64,000 nucleotides of DNA from Streptomyces sp. DT2A-34. Lineage in GTDB: Bacteria > Actinomycetota > Actinomycetes > Streptomycetales > Streptomycetaceae. Shown here one piece after another: positions 24,537-33,017 of this stretch. Every line of letters begins with the position of its first letter. Position 1 is the first letter of the stretch. The stretch spans positions 8,784,001 to 8,848,000 of the forward strand of contig NZ_JASTWJ010000001.1 of assembly GCF_030499515.1 (NCBI RefSeq). The letters are read 5' to 3'. Position numbers and translations under genes: made by a program. The notes under the pieces were generated by a model. The model saw only the letters and a program-made list of their open reading frames with translations, made no database searches and was not told the origin of the DNA.

Positions 24537-26020
24537 GATGTGGCTCCGAAGCGGGGAGTGTGCACCTCGGCGAGGGCGACGTGGACGATCTTCGATTCGG
24601 TGTAGAAGTCGATGCTGTGGGCGCCGCCCTCGCGGCCGACACCGGAGGCCTTGACCCCGCCGAACGGGGTGCGCAGGTCACGGACGTTGTGGGAGTTGAT
24701 CCAGACCATCCCGGACTCGACGGCGTGGGCGATGCGGTGGCCGCGCTTGATGTCCGAGGTCCAGACGTAGGCGGCCAGACCGAACTGCGTGGCGTTCGCG
24801 AGCTCCACGGCCTCGTTTTCGTCGTCGAACGGGGCGATGGCGACGACGGGCCCGAAGATCTCCTCCTGGAAGATACGGGCGTCGCGTTCGACCTCGGCGA
24901 AGACGGTGGGCTGGAGGTAGTTGCCGTCGGCGAGGTGGTCGGGGCGGTTGCCGCCGGCGACGAGACGGCCTTCCTTCCTGCCGATCTCCACGTAGTTCAG
25001 GACACGCTCGTAGTGTTCGGGGTGGACCAGCGCGCCGACCTCGGTGGCCGGGTCGGAAGGAAGCCCGACGCGTACGTTCGCGGCCCGCTCTGCCAGCCGG
25101 CGCGTGAACTCCTCGTAGAGCGGGCGCTCGACGAGGACACGTGAACCTGCCGTGCAGCGCTCGCCGTTGAGGGAGAACACCCCGAACACGACCGAGTCCA
25201 GGGCGGCTTCGAGGTCGGCGTCGGCGAAGACGACGACCGGTGACTTGCCCCCCAGCTCCATCGACACCGTCTTCAGGTGCTCGGCGGAGGAGCGGATGAT
25301 GTGCCGGCCGGTGTCGGTGGAGCCGGTGAAGGAGATCAGCGGCACGTCCGGGTGGTCGACGAGGGCCTGGCCGGCCTCCTCGCCGATGCCGTGCACGATG
25401 TTGACCACGCCGTCCGGGACGCCGGCCTCGGCGAAGATCTCCGGCCACAGCGAAGCGGACAGTGGGGTCCATTCGGCGGGCTTCAGCACGAGCGGGCAGC
25501 CGGCGGCCAGCGCCGGGGCGAGCTTCCAGCTCTCCAGCATGAACGGGGTGTTCCAGGGAGTGATCAGTCCGGCGACCCCGACCGGCGTCCGCACTACATA
25601 GCTGAACTGGTCGTCGCCCTGCCGGAACGCCTCCTCGCCCAGGGCCACGATGACGTCTGCGAAGTAGCGGAAGTTCTCGGCCGCGCGCCGCGCCTGACCG
25701 CGGGCCTGTGTGATCGGCAGCCCGGAGTCGTACGACTCGAAGGCGGCGAGTCGGTCATGACGGGCCTCGACGGCGTCGGCGATCCGGTACAGGACACCCG
25801 CACGTGCCCGGTTGGACAGCCCGGCCCACTCCGGGAACGCGGCACGGGCAGCTGCCACCGCCCGGTCCATGTCGGTCGCGGAGCCGCGTGCGGCCTGTGC
25901 GTAGGCCGTGTTGGAGACCGGGTCGGCGACGTCGAAGGTGCGTCCGTCCGCGGCGTCGACGAGGGCACCGCCGATCCAGTGCGGGATCACGGAGGGAAGA
26001 TGCTCAGGGGTGGCGCTCAC
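24533..26020 (-). CDS. hpaE: 5-carboxymethyl-2-hydroxymuconate-semialdehyde dehydrogenase
   Basis: The 495-residue ALDH starts at a GTG that overlaps the previous gene's TGA (GTGA). It has E255 in VSMELGGKSPV, nucleophile C289 in NGERCTAGSR and FTGSTDTGRHII in the NAD site. C-terminal IDFYTESKIVHV is typical of HpaE/HpcC-type enzymes. It oxidises the ring-cleavage semialdehyde to 5-carboxymethyl-2-hydroxymuconate. Being sandwiched between HpaD and the aldolase gene strongly supports the specific role. Confidence 0.92.
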   Translation of the reverse strand: MSATPEHLPSVIPHWIGGALVDAADGRTFDVADPVSNTAYAQAARGSATDMDRAVAAARAAFPEWAGLSNRARAGVLYRIADAVEARHDRLAAFESYDSGLPITQARGQARRAAENFRYFADVIVALGEEAFRQGDDQFSYVVRTPVGVAGLITPWNTPFMLESWKLAPALAAGCPLVLKPAEWTPLSASLWPEIFAEAGVPDGVVNIVHGIGEEAGQALVDHPDVPLISFTGSTDTGRHIIRSSAEHLKTVSMELGGKSPVVVFADADLEAALDSVVFGVFSLNGERCTAGSRVLVERPLYEEFTRRLAERAANVRVGLPSDPATEVGALVHPEHYERVLNYVEIGRKEGRLVAGGNRPDHLADGNYLQPTVFAEVERDARIFQEEIFGPVVAIAPFDDENEAVELANATQFGLAAYVWTSDIKRGHRIAHAVESGMVWINSHNVRDLRTPFGGVKASGVGREGGAHSIDFYTESKIVHVALAEVHTPRFGATS

Positions 26021-26949
26021 TGCGCGGCTCCGATCTGCTGGGTGAGGTCTCCGCCCTCGCGGAGCAATGCGCGGATCTTCGTCAGCCCCGCGTCGGTGGG
26101 GGAGGTGAGCGGCGGGCGGACATGAGACGACGCGATACGTCCCTGCTGGTGCAGCACCCACTTCGCCGGCGCCGGGTTGGTCTCGACGAACAAGAGGTCG
26201 ACGAGCGGGTGGAGGCGGTAGTGCAGATCGCGGGCTCCGTCGAAATCGCCCGCCTCCCACAGCTCGTACATCCGCGCCACGGCACCCGGCGCCAGATTGG
26301 CGACGGCTGAAACGAACCCCGCGCCGCCGAGCGCGAGCAGGGGCAGGCAGAGCAGCTCGATGCCGGACCACACCAACAGTGAGCGCCCGCAGGCGTGCAG
26401 GACTCGCGAGAAGTGCTCGAAGTCCTTGGTGGTCTCCTTCACGCCGACGAAGTTCTCGAAGTCGGTGAACAGGCGCTTCACCGTCTCGGGTGCGATGTCG
26501 ACGGCCGTGCGCGAGGGCACGTTGTAGGCGACGATCGGCAGGTCCGGGAACTCCCGGGCCACCGTCGCGTACCACTGGTACAGCGCCTCCTGTGTGGGGC
26601 GCGCGTAATACGGCGTGATGACAAGCGCGGCGTCGGCGCCCAGCTCCGCCGCGGCGGCGGTGAGTTCGAGGGTCTCATCGAGCTTGTGGGAGCCGGTGCC
26701 GGGCAGGAACGGGACGCGGTCGCCGATCTCCTCGACCGCCGTCCGCATGCCGGCGATCCGCTCGCTGACGCTCTGCGCGCTGGGCTCGCCGGTGGAGCCG
26801 CCCAGCGAGATGCCGTGCGAACCGGACTCGAGCTGGAAGCGGATCAGTGAGCGCAGGCTGTCGTGGTCGACGGCTCCGTCCGCGGTGAAGGGGGTGACGA
26901 CGGGGGCGATGGATCCGCGGATGGCGGATGGGTCGCTGCGGAATTTCAT
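26017..26949 (-). CDS. DapA-family (Schiff-base) aldolase, probable last step of the HPA pathway
   Basis: The 310-residue protein is a class-I TIM-barrel aldolase of the dihydrodipicolinate synthase family. It has GGSTGE (residues 51-55 region), the catalytic tyrosine Y142 in AYNVPSR and the Schiff-base lysine K171 in GVKETTKD. A biosynthetic DapA would not be expected inside this operon. Its position suggests that it takes the place of the metal-dependent HpaI, splitting 4-hydroxy-2-oxoheptanedioate into pyruvate and succinate semialdehyde. That is inference from context. It is translationally coupled on both sides. Confidence 0.82.
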   Translation of the reverse strand: MKFRSDPSAIRGSIAPVVTPFTADGAVDHDSLRSLIRFQLESGSHGISLGGSTGEPSAQSVSERIAGMRTAVEEIGDRVPFLPGTGSHKLDETLELTAAAAELGADAALVITPYYARPTQEALYQWYATVAREFPDLPIVAYNVPSRTAVDIAPETVKRLFTDFENFVGVKETTKDFEHFSRVLHACGRSLLVWSGIELLCLPLLALGGAGFVSAVANLAPGAVARMYELWEAGDFDGARDLHYRLHPLVDLLFVETNPAPAKWVLHQQGRIASSHVRPPLTSPTDAGLTKIRALLREGGDLTQQIGAAQ

Positions 26950-28391
26950 GTGTGCTCTCCTTGCGTGCTCTGCTGCTTGCGCCACCGCTCGTACAGCTCG
27001 TGCCAGTCGGGACCGAGGGGATAGAGGCCGTCGATGTCGTGTCCGGCGCGCACCTGCTCGGTGATGAAGCGCTCGCGCTGTTCCTGCTCCCGGCAGTCGG
27101 TGATCAGGTCCTCGGCCAGCTCGGGCGGTACGACGACCACGCCGTCCGCGTCTGCGACCAGCAGGTCGCCGGGCTGCACGAGGGCTCCGCCGCAGGCGAT
27201 CGGCACCCCCGTGTCCCACGGCACATGGCGGCGGCCGAGGACGGAGGGGTGGGCTCCGCCGTGGTAGACGGGCAGCCCGAGTTCGGTGACGGCGACGCTG
27301 TCGCGCAGGCCTCCGTCGGTGACCACCCCGGCCGCGCCGCGCTGCTGGGCGCGCAGGGCGAGGATGTCGCCGAGGGTGCCGGCCGAGGTGTCCCGGCGGG
27401 CGTCCATGACCAGCACATGGCCGGGCCGCAGCTGCTCTACGGCCCGCTTCTGGGCGTTCATGCCATTGCCGTACCGCTTGAACAGGTCCTCGCGCAGCGG
27501 CAGGTAGCGCAGCGTGTGGGCGACGCCGACCATCTTCATGTCCGGCCGTGTGGGACGTACCCCGTCGATGGACATGTGCGGCAGCCCGCGCCCCCGCAAC
27601 TGCGCGCTGAGCGTGGCGACCGCGACCGAACGCAGTCCGTCCTCGATGCGCTTGTCGAGCAGCGGATCGGGTGTGAACGCGGCTCCGTAGGCGGCCTCGC
27701 GTTCGGCCGCGTCCGTCCTCGGCATCGCACCGTACGTCTCCAGGCCGGGCCCGGTGGCGATGGGGTTGTGCAGACGCCCGGTTGACTGCCCGCTGCCGGT
27801 GACCTCCACCTCCACCGTGTCGCCGGGAGAGACGACGGACGCGCCGGCCGGAGTGCCCGTCAGGATCACGTCCCCGGGCTCCAGCGTGACCAGTCTCGAC
27901 AGATCGGCGACGAGCTGTCCGAAGGGGAAGAGGAGCGTGTCGGTGGTGTCGTCCTGCACGAGTTCGCCGTTGACCCAGGTACGCAACCGGAGCGCGTCCG
28001 GGTCGAGTTGGCGGGCATCCAGCAGCCGCGGCCCGATCGGGGTGAAGCCGTCGGCGCCCTTGGAGCGGAGGTTGGAGCCGCGGTCGGCATACCGCAGGTC
28101 GTAGACCCCGGCGTCGTTCGCGGCGGTCACCCACCGCACGTGGGACCAGCCGTCCTCCGGCCTCACCCGCTGGGCCCGACTACCGATGACCAGGGCTATC
28201 TCGCCCTCGAACCCGAGAAGTTCACACCCCTCCGGGCGGACGATGGCCTCCCTGGTGCCGGCCAGCGACGAGGAGGGCTTGAGGAAGTAGGAGGGCTGCG
28301 CCGGGATCCGGCCGCGCTCCTTCGCCCGGCTGGGGTAGTTGAGATGGACAGCGATGATCTTCGACGGGGGGTTCCCCAGGGGGTGAGTCAT
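26946..28391 (-). CDS. FAH-family isomerase/decarboxylase fused to an RraA-like domain
   Basis: Residues 1-245 form a fumarylacetoacetate-hydrolase-type domain like HpaG. FEGEIALVIG supplies metal ligands E62 and E64, NDAGVYDLRYAD supplies D98, and K111 lies in SKGADGFTPIGP. Residues 250-480 are an RraA/HMG-aldolase-like domain (TLGDILALRAQQRGAAG, VTDGGLRDSV). The first domain should decarboxylate and isomerise 5-carboxymethyl-2-hydroxymuconate-derived intermediates. The second may act as an aldolase, hydratase or oxaloacetate-type decarboxylase. The acidic residue normally found two positions after RD in true aldolases is replaced (RDSVA). The start at 28391 overlaps the HpaB stop. The fusion covers otherwise missing steps (HpaF/HpaH). 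Confidence 0.87.
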   Translation of the reverse strand: MTHPLGNPPSKIIAVHLNYPSRAKERGRIPAQPSYFLKPSSSLAGTREAIVRPEGCELLGFEGEIALVIGSRAQRVRPEDGWSHVRWVTAANDAGVYDLRYADRGSNLRSKGADGFTPIGPRLLDARQLDPDALRLRTWVNGELVQDDTTDTLLFPFGQLVADLSRLVTLEPGDVILTGTPAGASVVSPGDTVEVEVTGSGQSTGRLHNPIATGPGLETYGAMPRTDAAEREAAYGAAFTPDPLLDKRIEDGLRSVAVATLSAQLRGRGLPHMSIDGVRPTRPDMKMVGVAHTLRYLPLREDLFKRYGNGMNAQKRAVEQLRPGHVLVMDARRDTSAGTLGDILALRAQQRGAAGVVTDGGLRDSVAVTELGLPVYHGGAHPSVLGRRHVPWDTGVPIACGGALVQPGDLLVADADGVVVVPPELAEDLITDCREQEQRERFITEQVRAGHDIDGLYPLGPDWHELYERWRKQQSTQGEHT

Positions 28392-29842
28392 CAGGAGCGC
28401 TCCAGGAACGCCTGGACCTTCGCCCTGTACGGCTCGCGGTCGTACGACTTCACGTACGCGCCGGCCATCCGGACGGGGTCGCCGAAGAAGTAGTACTCGT
28501 ACAGCGCCTGGCGGCTGGAGAACGCGGAGATGCAGGTGTCCCAGACCAGACGGAACAGCTTCACGCGCTCGGGGCCGGTGAGGGTGGCCGACTGGAGGTA
28601 GGCCTCGATGTCGGCGGCCGCCGGGCCGGTGATGTCGAGCTCGGTCGGGGTGGCCATCAGCCCGGAGGCGCCGAGCTTGCGCAGGATCTGCGGGAAGCGC
28701 TGGTAGAGCTTGGGGTAGAGGTTGCGGGCGGCGTTGAGCGGGGCCCAGGCCGGGGTGAGGACGCCGTACTCGTTGACCTCGGCGTCCGCCTCCGCGGCTC
28801 GCAGGAAGGCGCGCAGCGTCTCCAGCGTGGTGATGATCTCGGCGATGTCCTCCTGGACGTGCTGGAACTGCTCGATACCGATGGCGTCCGTGAGCAGTGA
28901 CACCAACCCCAGGACGTACTCGGTCTTGGCGGTGGTGCGGGTGACGACCTGGTGGGTCATGTGCACCACGGAGGACGTCTGGGAGTAGAAGCCGTTGCAC
29001 AGCTCGGCGTCGCCGAGGGCGAAGCAGCGCTCGAAGGGCACGTGCACGTCGTCGAAGACGACCACACAGTCGGATTCCTCGAAGCGGGAGGCGAGGGGGT
29101 GGTCGTGCCGCGGGCGGTCGTAGTCGAGGGGTTCGCGGGCGATGTAGCGCAGGCCGGGGGTGTCGTTGGGGATGGCGAAGGCGTACGAGTACGGCTTGTC
29201 CTCCGGCGTGCCACGCAGCACCGTGGATGGGAAGACGAGCATCTCGTCGGCGAAGGGGGCGATGGTGGCGAGCATGCGTGCCCCACGGATCACCACGCCG
29301 TTGTCGTCCTCCTTCACGATGCGTGCCGCGAGCTTGCCGCCCGCCTGCTGGGTACCCGCCACGGCCCGGTTGACCTGCGGCGGGATCAGCGTGTGCGTGC
29401 ACAGCAGGTCCTCTTCGCGGGCCTTCTCGTAGTAGCGGCGGATGTTCTCGCCGAAGTCGGGGTTGGCCTGGGCGAACCAGTCGGCGGCCGAGGCAAGGGC
29501 CATCAGCGAGCTGTTCATGTAGTCGCCGGTGCGGCCGAGCATGCCGTTGCTGTGATCGGCCCACACCTTGAACGCCTTTCGGCGCTTGACGAGGTCGTCC
29601 GGGGCCTTCGGGGTGAGGAAGGAGGTGCCGACCGGTTCGCCGGACGTGGGGGAGATGTAGGTCAGGACGTCCTTGTGTTCGTCGCTGTGCTGGAGGTCGT
29701 ACAGCTCGGCGTAGGTCTGCACTACGTTGCGGAAGGCGGGGTGTTCCTGGATTCCTTCGGTGAGCGTCTCGCCCTGGATGTGCACGGTGGGGCGGGACTG
29801 GGAGAGGCGCTCGAGGAATTCCTTGCCGGTGCGTGCGGCCAT
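28391..29842 (-). CDS. hpaB: 4-hydroxyphenylacetate 3-monooxygenase, oxygenase component
   Basis: The 483-residue FADH2-dependent oxygenase has the HpaB acyl-CoA-dehydrogenase-like fold. It shows DEHKDVLTYISPTSGEPVGT, KVWADHSNGMLGRTGDYMN, CTHTLIPPQVNR and VVFDDVHVPFERCFALGD, each typical of the family. It hydroxylates 4-hydroxyphenylacetate to homoprotocatechuate with O2 and reduced flavin from HpaC. AGGAG lies seven bases before the ATG. Related oxygenases accept other phenols, but the neighbouring HpaD and HpaE settle the assignment. Confidence 0.94.
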   Translation of the reverse strand: MAARTGKEFLERLSQSRPTVHIQGETLTEGIQEHPAFRNVVQTYAELYDLQHSDEHKDVLTYISPTSGEPVGTSFLTPKAPDDLVKRRKAFKVWADHSNGMLGRTGDYMNSSLMALASAADWFAQANPDFGENIRRYYEKAREEDLLCTHTLIPPQVNRAVAGTQQAGGKLAARIVKEDDNGVVIRGARMLATIAPFADEMLVFPSTVLRGTPEDKPYSYAFAIPNDTPGLRYIAREPLDYDRPRHDHPLASRFEESDCVVVFDDVHVPFERCFALGDAELCNGFYSQTSSVVHMTHQVVTRTTAKTEYVLGLVSLLTDAIGIEQFQHVQEDIAEIITTLETLRAFLRAAEADAEVNEYGVLTPAWAPLNAARNLYPKLYQRFPQILRKLGASGLMATPTELDITGPAAADIEAYLQSATLTGPERVKLFRLVWDTCISAFSSRQALYEYYFFGDPVRMAGAYVKSYDREPYRAKVQAFLERS

Positions 29843-29897
29843 GGTCGTTCTCCTGGGGTGTGGGGCTTCAGCAGGGGATGGGACGGTCGGAGGGGCT

Positions 29898-30401
29898 TCA
29901 GAAGAGGTGCTCGATGCCGTCGGTGGACTCGGTCGTGGAACCGAAACGGCTCCAGGCGTAGGTCAGGGCGTCGCCGTCGCGATGACCGAGGCCGGTGACG
30001 CGGCCGAGGACGAGGGTGTGGTCACCGCCGTCGTACGAGCGCCAGGGCTCGCACTCCACCCAGGCGAGCGGGTCGGCCAGCCGGGGGACCCGCGCGCCCT
30101 GCGCCCAGCGGGGCTCCACGGTGCTCGGGGCCCCGGCGAACAACCGGGCCAACTGCTCCTGTTCGGCACCGAGGATGTTCACGCAGAAGGGCCCGTCGGC
30201 CAGCTGGTCGTGGCAGCGGGCCCGGCGCGCGACGCTGACCAGAACCAGCGGCGGTTCGGTGGACACGGACGTGAAGGAGTTCATGGTGGCGCCCCGCGGA
30301 CCGTTGTCGGTCGCGTACGACACCACCGTGACGCCGGTGGCGAAACGCGACATACAGGCACGCAGCGCGCCGGGGCTGGGGGGAGCGAGTGCTTCGGGCA
30401 T
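29898..30401 (-). CDS. hpaC: Flavin reductase component of the 4-hydroxyphenylacetate monooxygenase
   Basis: This 167-residue flavin reductase-like protein has the diagnostic SRFATGVTVVSY start, RGATMNSFTSVSTEPPLVLVSV for the flavin site, and PFCVNILGAEQ. It supplies FADH2 or FMNH2 to HpaB. It is the first gene of the operon, with AAGGA eight bases before the ATG. The promoter region carries a MarR-type inverted repeat at 30556-30573. Confidence 0.92.
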   Translation of the reverse strand: MPEALAPPSPGALRACMSRFATGVTVVSYATDNGPRGATMNSFTSVSTEPPLVLVSVARRARCHDQLADGPFCVNILGAEQEQLARLFAGAPSTVEPRWAQGARVPRLADPLAWVECEPWRSYDGGDHTLVLGRVTGLGHRDGDALTYAWSRFGSTTESTDGIEHLF

Positions 30402-30555
30402 AGGAGGTTCCTTGGGATCGATCGCCCACCGCGCCGTCCCTGTCGACGGGGGAGGAACGGCCAGGGCGGCCGCACATCAGGACGCACGGCCAGGGGGAGA
30501 CCTGTCCCCTGACAGGCCCAGAGGGCAAAACGGGACGAATGCTACTCAGAGCGTG

Positions 30556-30573
30556 TAATCAATGCTTTGATTA
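30556..30573. promoter_or_regulatory. MarR-type operator between hpaC and its divergent regulator
   Basis: TAATCAA (30556-30562) and TTGATTA (30567-30573) form a perfect inverted repeat with a 4-base spacer, in an AT-rich island. Size and base composition fit MarR/HpaR operators, and the position lets one site repress both directions. Confidence 0.75.
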
Positions 30574-30714
30574 ATTGGCGACCGTACCCCTCTCGGCATC
30601 TCCGGGGAAGCCCTCGGGCGAAGGTTTTTAATCGTTCGGAAACCGGGCAGACGCGTCGACGGGCGTCTGCCTCCTGGGTGCGGTCCGTGACACCGCCCCA
30701 CCTAGACTCCGACT

Positions 30715-31260
30715 GTGACCCAGGAACCGGAACCGCTGGACGCCGACCACCTGCACTTCTGGTCGTTCATCGACCACGCCGTCGACCGGGCCTCCCGGGA
30801 ACTCCCCGGCATCAACCCGCTTGCCATGCGGCTCGTACTCACCCTCCATCGCGCGGCCAACATGCTCGTGTACGACCTCGAATCCGCCGTGCACCGGCCT
30901 CGCGGCTGGTCGTGGCCCGGCTTCCGAGTGCTGTTCGCCATCTGGCTGTCGGGCCCGGTCGAGGCGAAGAAGGTTGCGGAGTTGTCCGGCATGAGCCGGG
31001 CGGCCGTGTCGGCGCTGGTGAACACGCTGGAAAGGGACGGTCTGGTGAGCAAGGAACGGGCCTCCTACGACGGGCGCGCGGTCCAGCTCGGCCTCACCGA
31101 AGCCGGCCTGCAGGCGATCACCACGGCCTTCCAGGCGCACAACGCACGTGAACAGGAGTGGGCGGGCGCACTCAGCGAAGGCGAGCAGCGGACCCTCATC
31201 GAGCTGCTCGGCAAGCTGACCGCGCACTCCGCGCACTTCGACGTCCGGCATCGCACCTGA
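30715..31260 (+). CDS. MarR-family regulator of the HPA operon
   Basis: The 181-residue protein starts at a GTG and has a winged helix (LSGPVEAKKVAELSGMSRA, then AVSALVNTLERDGLVSKE) with the DGRAVQLGLTEAG wing of MarR proteins. It is transcribed away from the hpaCB operon across the palindrome at 30556-30573. It is therefore the likely repressor, released by 4-hydroxyphenylacetate or homoprotocatechuate. The N-terminal 60 residues are longer than in HpaR of enterobacteria. Confidence 0.87.
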   Translation: MTQEPEPLDADHLHFWSFIDHAVDRASRELPGINPLAMRLVLTLHRAANMLVYDLESAVHRPRGWSWPGFRVLFAIWLSGPVEAKKVAELSGMSRAAVSALVNTLERDGLVSKERASYDGRAVQLGLTEAGLQAITTAFQAHNAREQEWAGALSEGEQRTLIELLGKLTAHSAHFDVRHRT

Positions 31261-31449
31261 GGGGGGTTCCCGGGGGCGACGAGCCAATGTCGTGTGCCCT
31301 TCCCGGCGGACGGCGACTGCTTCGCCGTCCAAGCCGCCGACCAGAGCCGACGACACTCGCGGCGCGTGCGCTCGAAACCGCAGCCTGACGGGCGCGTCCC
31401 TCTTCCTCGCCCCACTCATTCCGTACCGAGCCGAGTGGCCGGCGTCGTC

Positions 31450-31920
31450 TCAGGTGGGGAGTGGGCGCGCCTCGACGATCTGCTTCATGACGATGGTGGA
31501 GGTCAGCTTCTGCACACCTGGCAGCCTGGTCAGTTGCCCTTCGTAGAGCTTTCGGTAGTCGGCGAGGTCGGCGGCCACGATGTGCAGGAGGCAGTCGGGG
31601 TCGCCGAAGAGGCGTTGTGCCTGCAGAACGTTGGGGATGGCGGCGACGGCCTCGTCGAAGGCCGCCAGCGTCGACTGGTCCTCCCGCTGCAGCGTCACGA
31701 AGACCAGTGCTTCGAAGCCGAGCCCCACCGCCTCCGGATCCAGTACCGCCTTGTATCCGCGGATCACGCCCGCGCGCTCCAGCTCACGCAGTCGCCGCTG
31801 GCAACGGGAGATGCTCAGCCGGACCTTCTCCGACAGTTCCGTGATCGTCTGGCGGCCGTCCTTCTGGAGCTCCGCAAGAATTTCGCGATCCAGGCGGTCG
31901 ACAAGCAACCCTCTCCCCAA
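31450..31920 (-). CDS. Lrp/AsnC-family regulator
   Basis: The 156-residue protein begins LLVDRLDREILAELQKDGRQ and contains the AsnC helix-turn-helix ITELSEKVRLSISRCQRRLR with the RELERAGVIRGYKAVLD linker. A RAM ligand-binding domain follows (LVFVTLQREDQ to VKLTST-type end). It is divergent from the OsmC gene and probably controls it or itself in response to an amino acid. Confidence 0.88.
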   Translation of the reverse strand: MGRGLLVDRLDREILAELQKDGRQTITELSEKVRLSISRCQRRLRELERAGVIRGYKAVLDPEAVGLGFEALVFVTLQREDQSTLAAFDEAVAAIPNVLQAQRLFGDPDCLLHIVAADLADYRKLYEGQLTRLPGVQKLTSTIVMKQIVEARPLPT

Positions 31921-32124
31921 TCTGTCCGGCTGGCAGCAAAGAAGGCAAAAATATAACGGTCAAATCTTGCCTAGTCTCGTCTTCGAGAGTCGACGCGGCC
32001 GACTGCTTCTTCGGAGGCGAAGTGTGCGCCGCGCCGCGACAAAGTTCTCAGCCCTGAGCGGCGGCGCGACGGCGGCGGTCGCTCACCCCTGAGAACCCCA
32101 CGCCAATCGGAGGAACCGATACTG

Positions 32125-32676
32125 ATGTCCGTAGTCAACGAGATCGACGTAAAGGCTCTGCAGGACACCATCGACGCCGTTCGGGCCACTCCCGAACTCG
32201 GCCAGGTCACCTTCGCTGTCGACGGTTCGTGGCAGGGCGGCTTCCGGATCAAGGCACAGACCGGCGCTCTGACGCAGGGCGGCGAGCGCGACGAGAAGCG
32301 CGTGGCGAAGTACACGATGAGCAGCGACGAGCCGACCGCGCTGCTGGGCACCGACACCGCGGTCTCGCCCGCGGAGTATGTTCTGCAGGCGCTGGCAGGC
32401 TGTTACACCGTCACACTCACCGCCAACGCCGCCTCGCGCGGCATCGAGCTCAAGAGCTTCCGCCTGGACCTCGAAGCCGACATCGACCTGCGCGGGTTCC
32501 TCGGCATCGACACCACAATCCGGCCGGGTGTGCAGCAGCTGCGCGTCCGTGTCCACATCGAGGCCCCCGATGCCACCCGCGAGCAGCTCGAAGAGCTGAT
32601 CTCTCTCGTCGAGAGCCGTTCGCCCATCCGCGACACCCTCGTCAACCCGGTGGACGTCGTCACCACGCTTGCCTGA
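32125..32676 (+). CDS. OsmC-family protein with a single cysteine
   Basis: The 183-residue protein matches the OsmC fold: GTDTAVSPAEYVLQALAGCY surrounds the first conserved cysteine, and FRLDLEADIDLRGFLGID follows. OsmC peroxiredoxins use two cysteines. Here the second, expected in a CPV-type motif, is replaced by SPIRDTL, and no other cysteine exists in the protein. It may still reduce hydroperoxides through an external thiol, or it may have another function. It is divergent from the Lrp-type gene. Confidence 0.85.
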   Translation: MSVVNEIDVKALQDTIDAVRATPELGQVTFAVDGSWQGGFRIKAQTGALTQGGERDEKRVAKYTMSSDEPTALLGTDTAVSPAEYVLQALAGCYTVTLTANAASRGIELKSFRLDLEADIDLRGFLGIDTTIRPGVQQLRVRVHIEAPDATREQLEELISLVESRSPIRDTLVNPVDVVTTLA

Positions 32677-32730
32677 GCACGCGACAGCCCGGACGTCCGG
32701 CAACGGTAAAGGACACTCGCGACGCACGAT

Positions 32731-32770
32731 CCGCCGTCCGCATCCGCCCGAAAGCGGCACCGGACGGCGG
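32731..32770 (+). terminator. Probable terminator of the OsmC gene
   Basis: CCGCCGTCCG (32731-32740) pairs with CGGACGGCGG (32761-32770), with a smaller hairpin inside the loop. The rest of the 340-base spacer to 33017 shows no gene and should contain the promoter of the cupin gene. Confidence 0.6.
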
Positions 32771-33017
32771 GTATCAGTCACGCGCGTCGGCGCTGTCCTG
32801 GACGGCGTCCGCACAACCATCGGTCGGCGGTTCGGCTTACCGGACCATGTCTACGTTCCCTGCTCCGGTTCACCCGGTAGATGACTGCGACAGCAGAAGG
32901 TGAGGCCGTCATGCCGAGTGTCCGGGATCTGCAAACAGGCAGGTCCGCCACGGGAAAGACGGCACCACCCCAGCCGGGATTCACTTCCGGGAAATCCGAC
33001 TGAAGGGGGCTGTTCAC

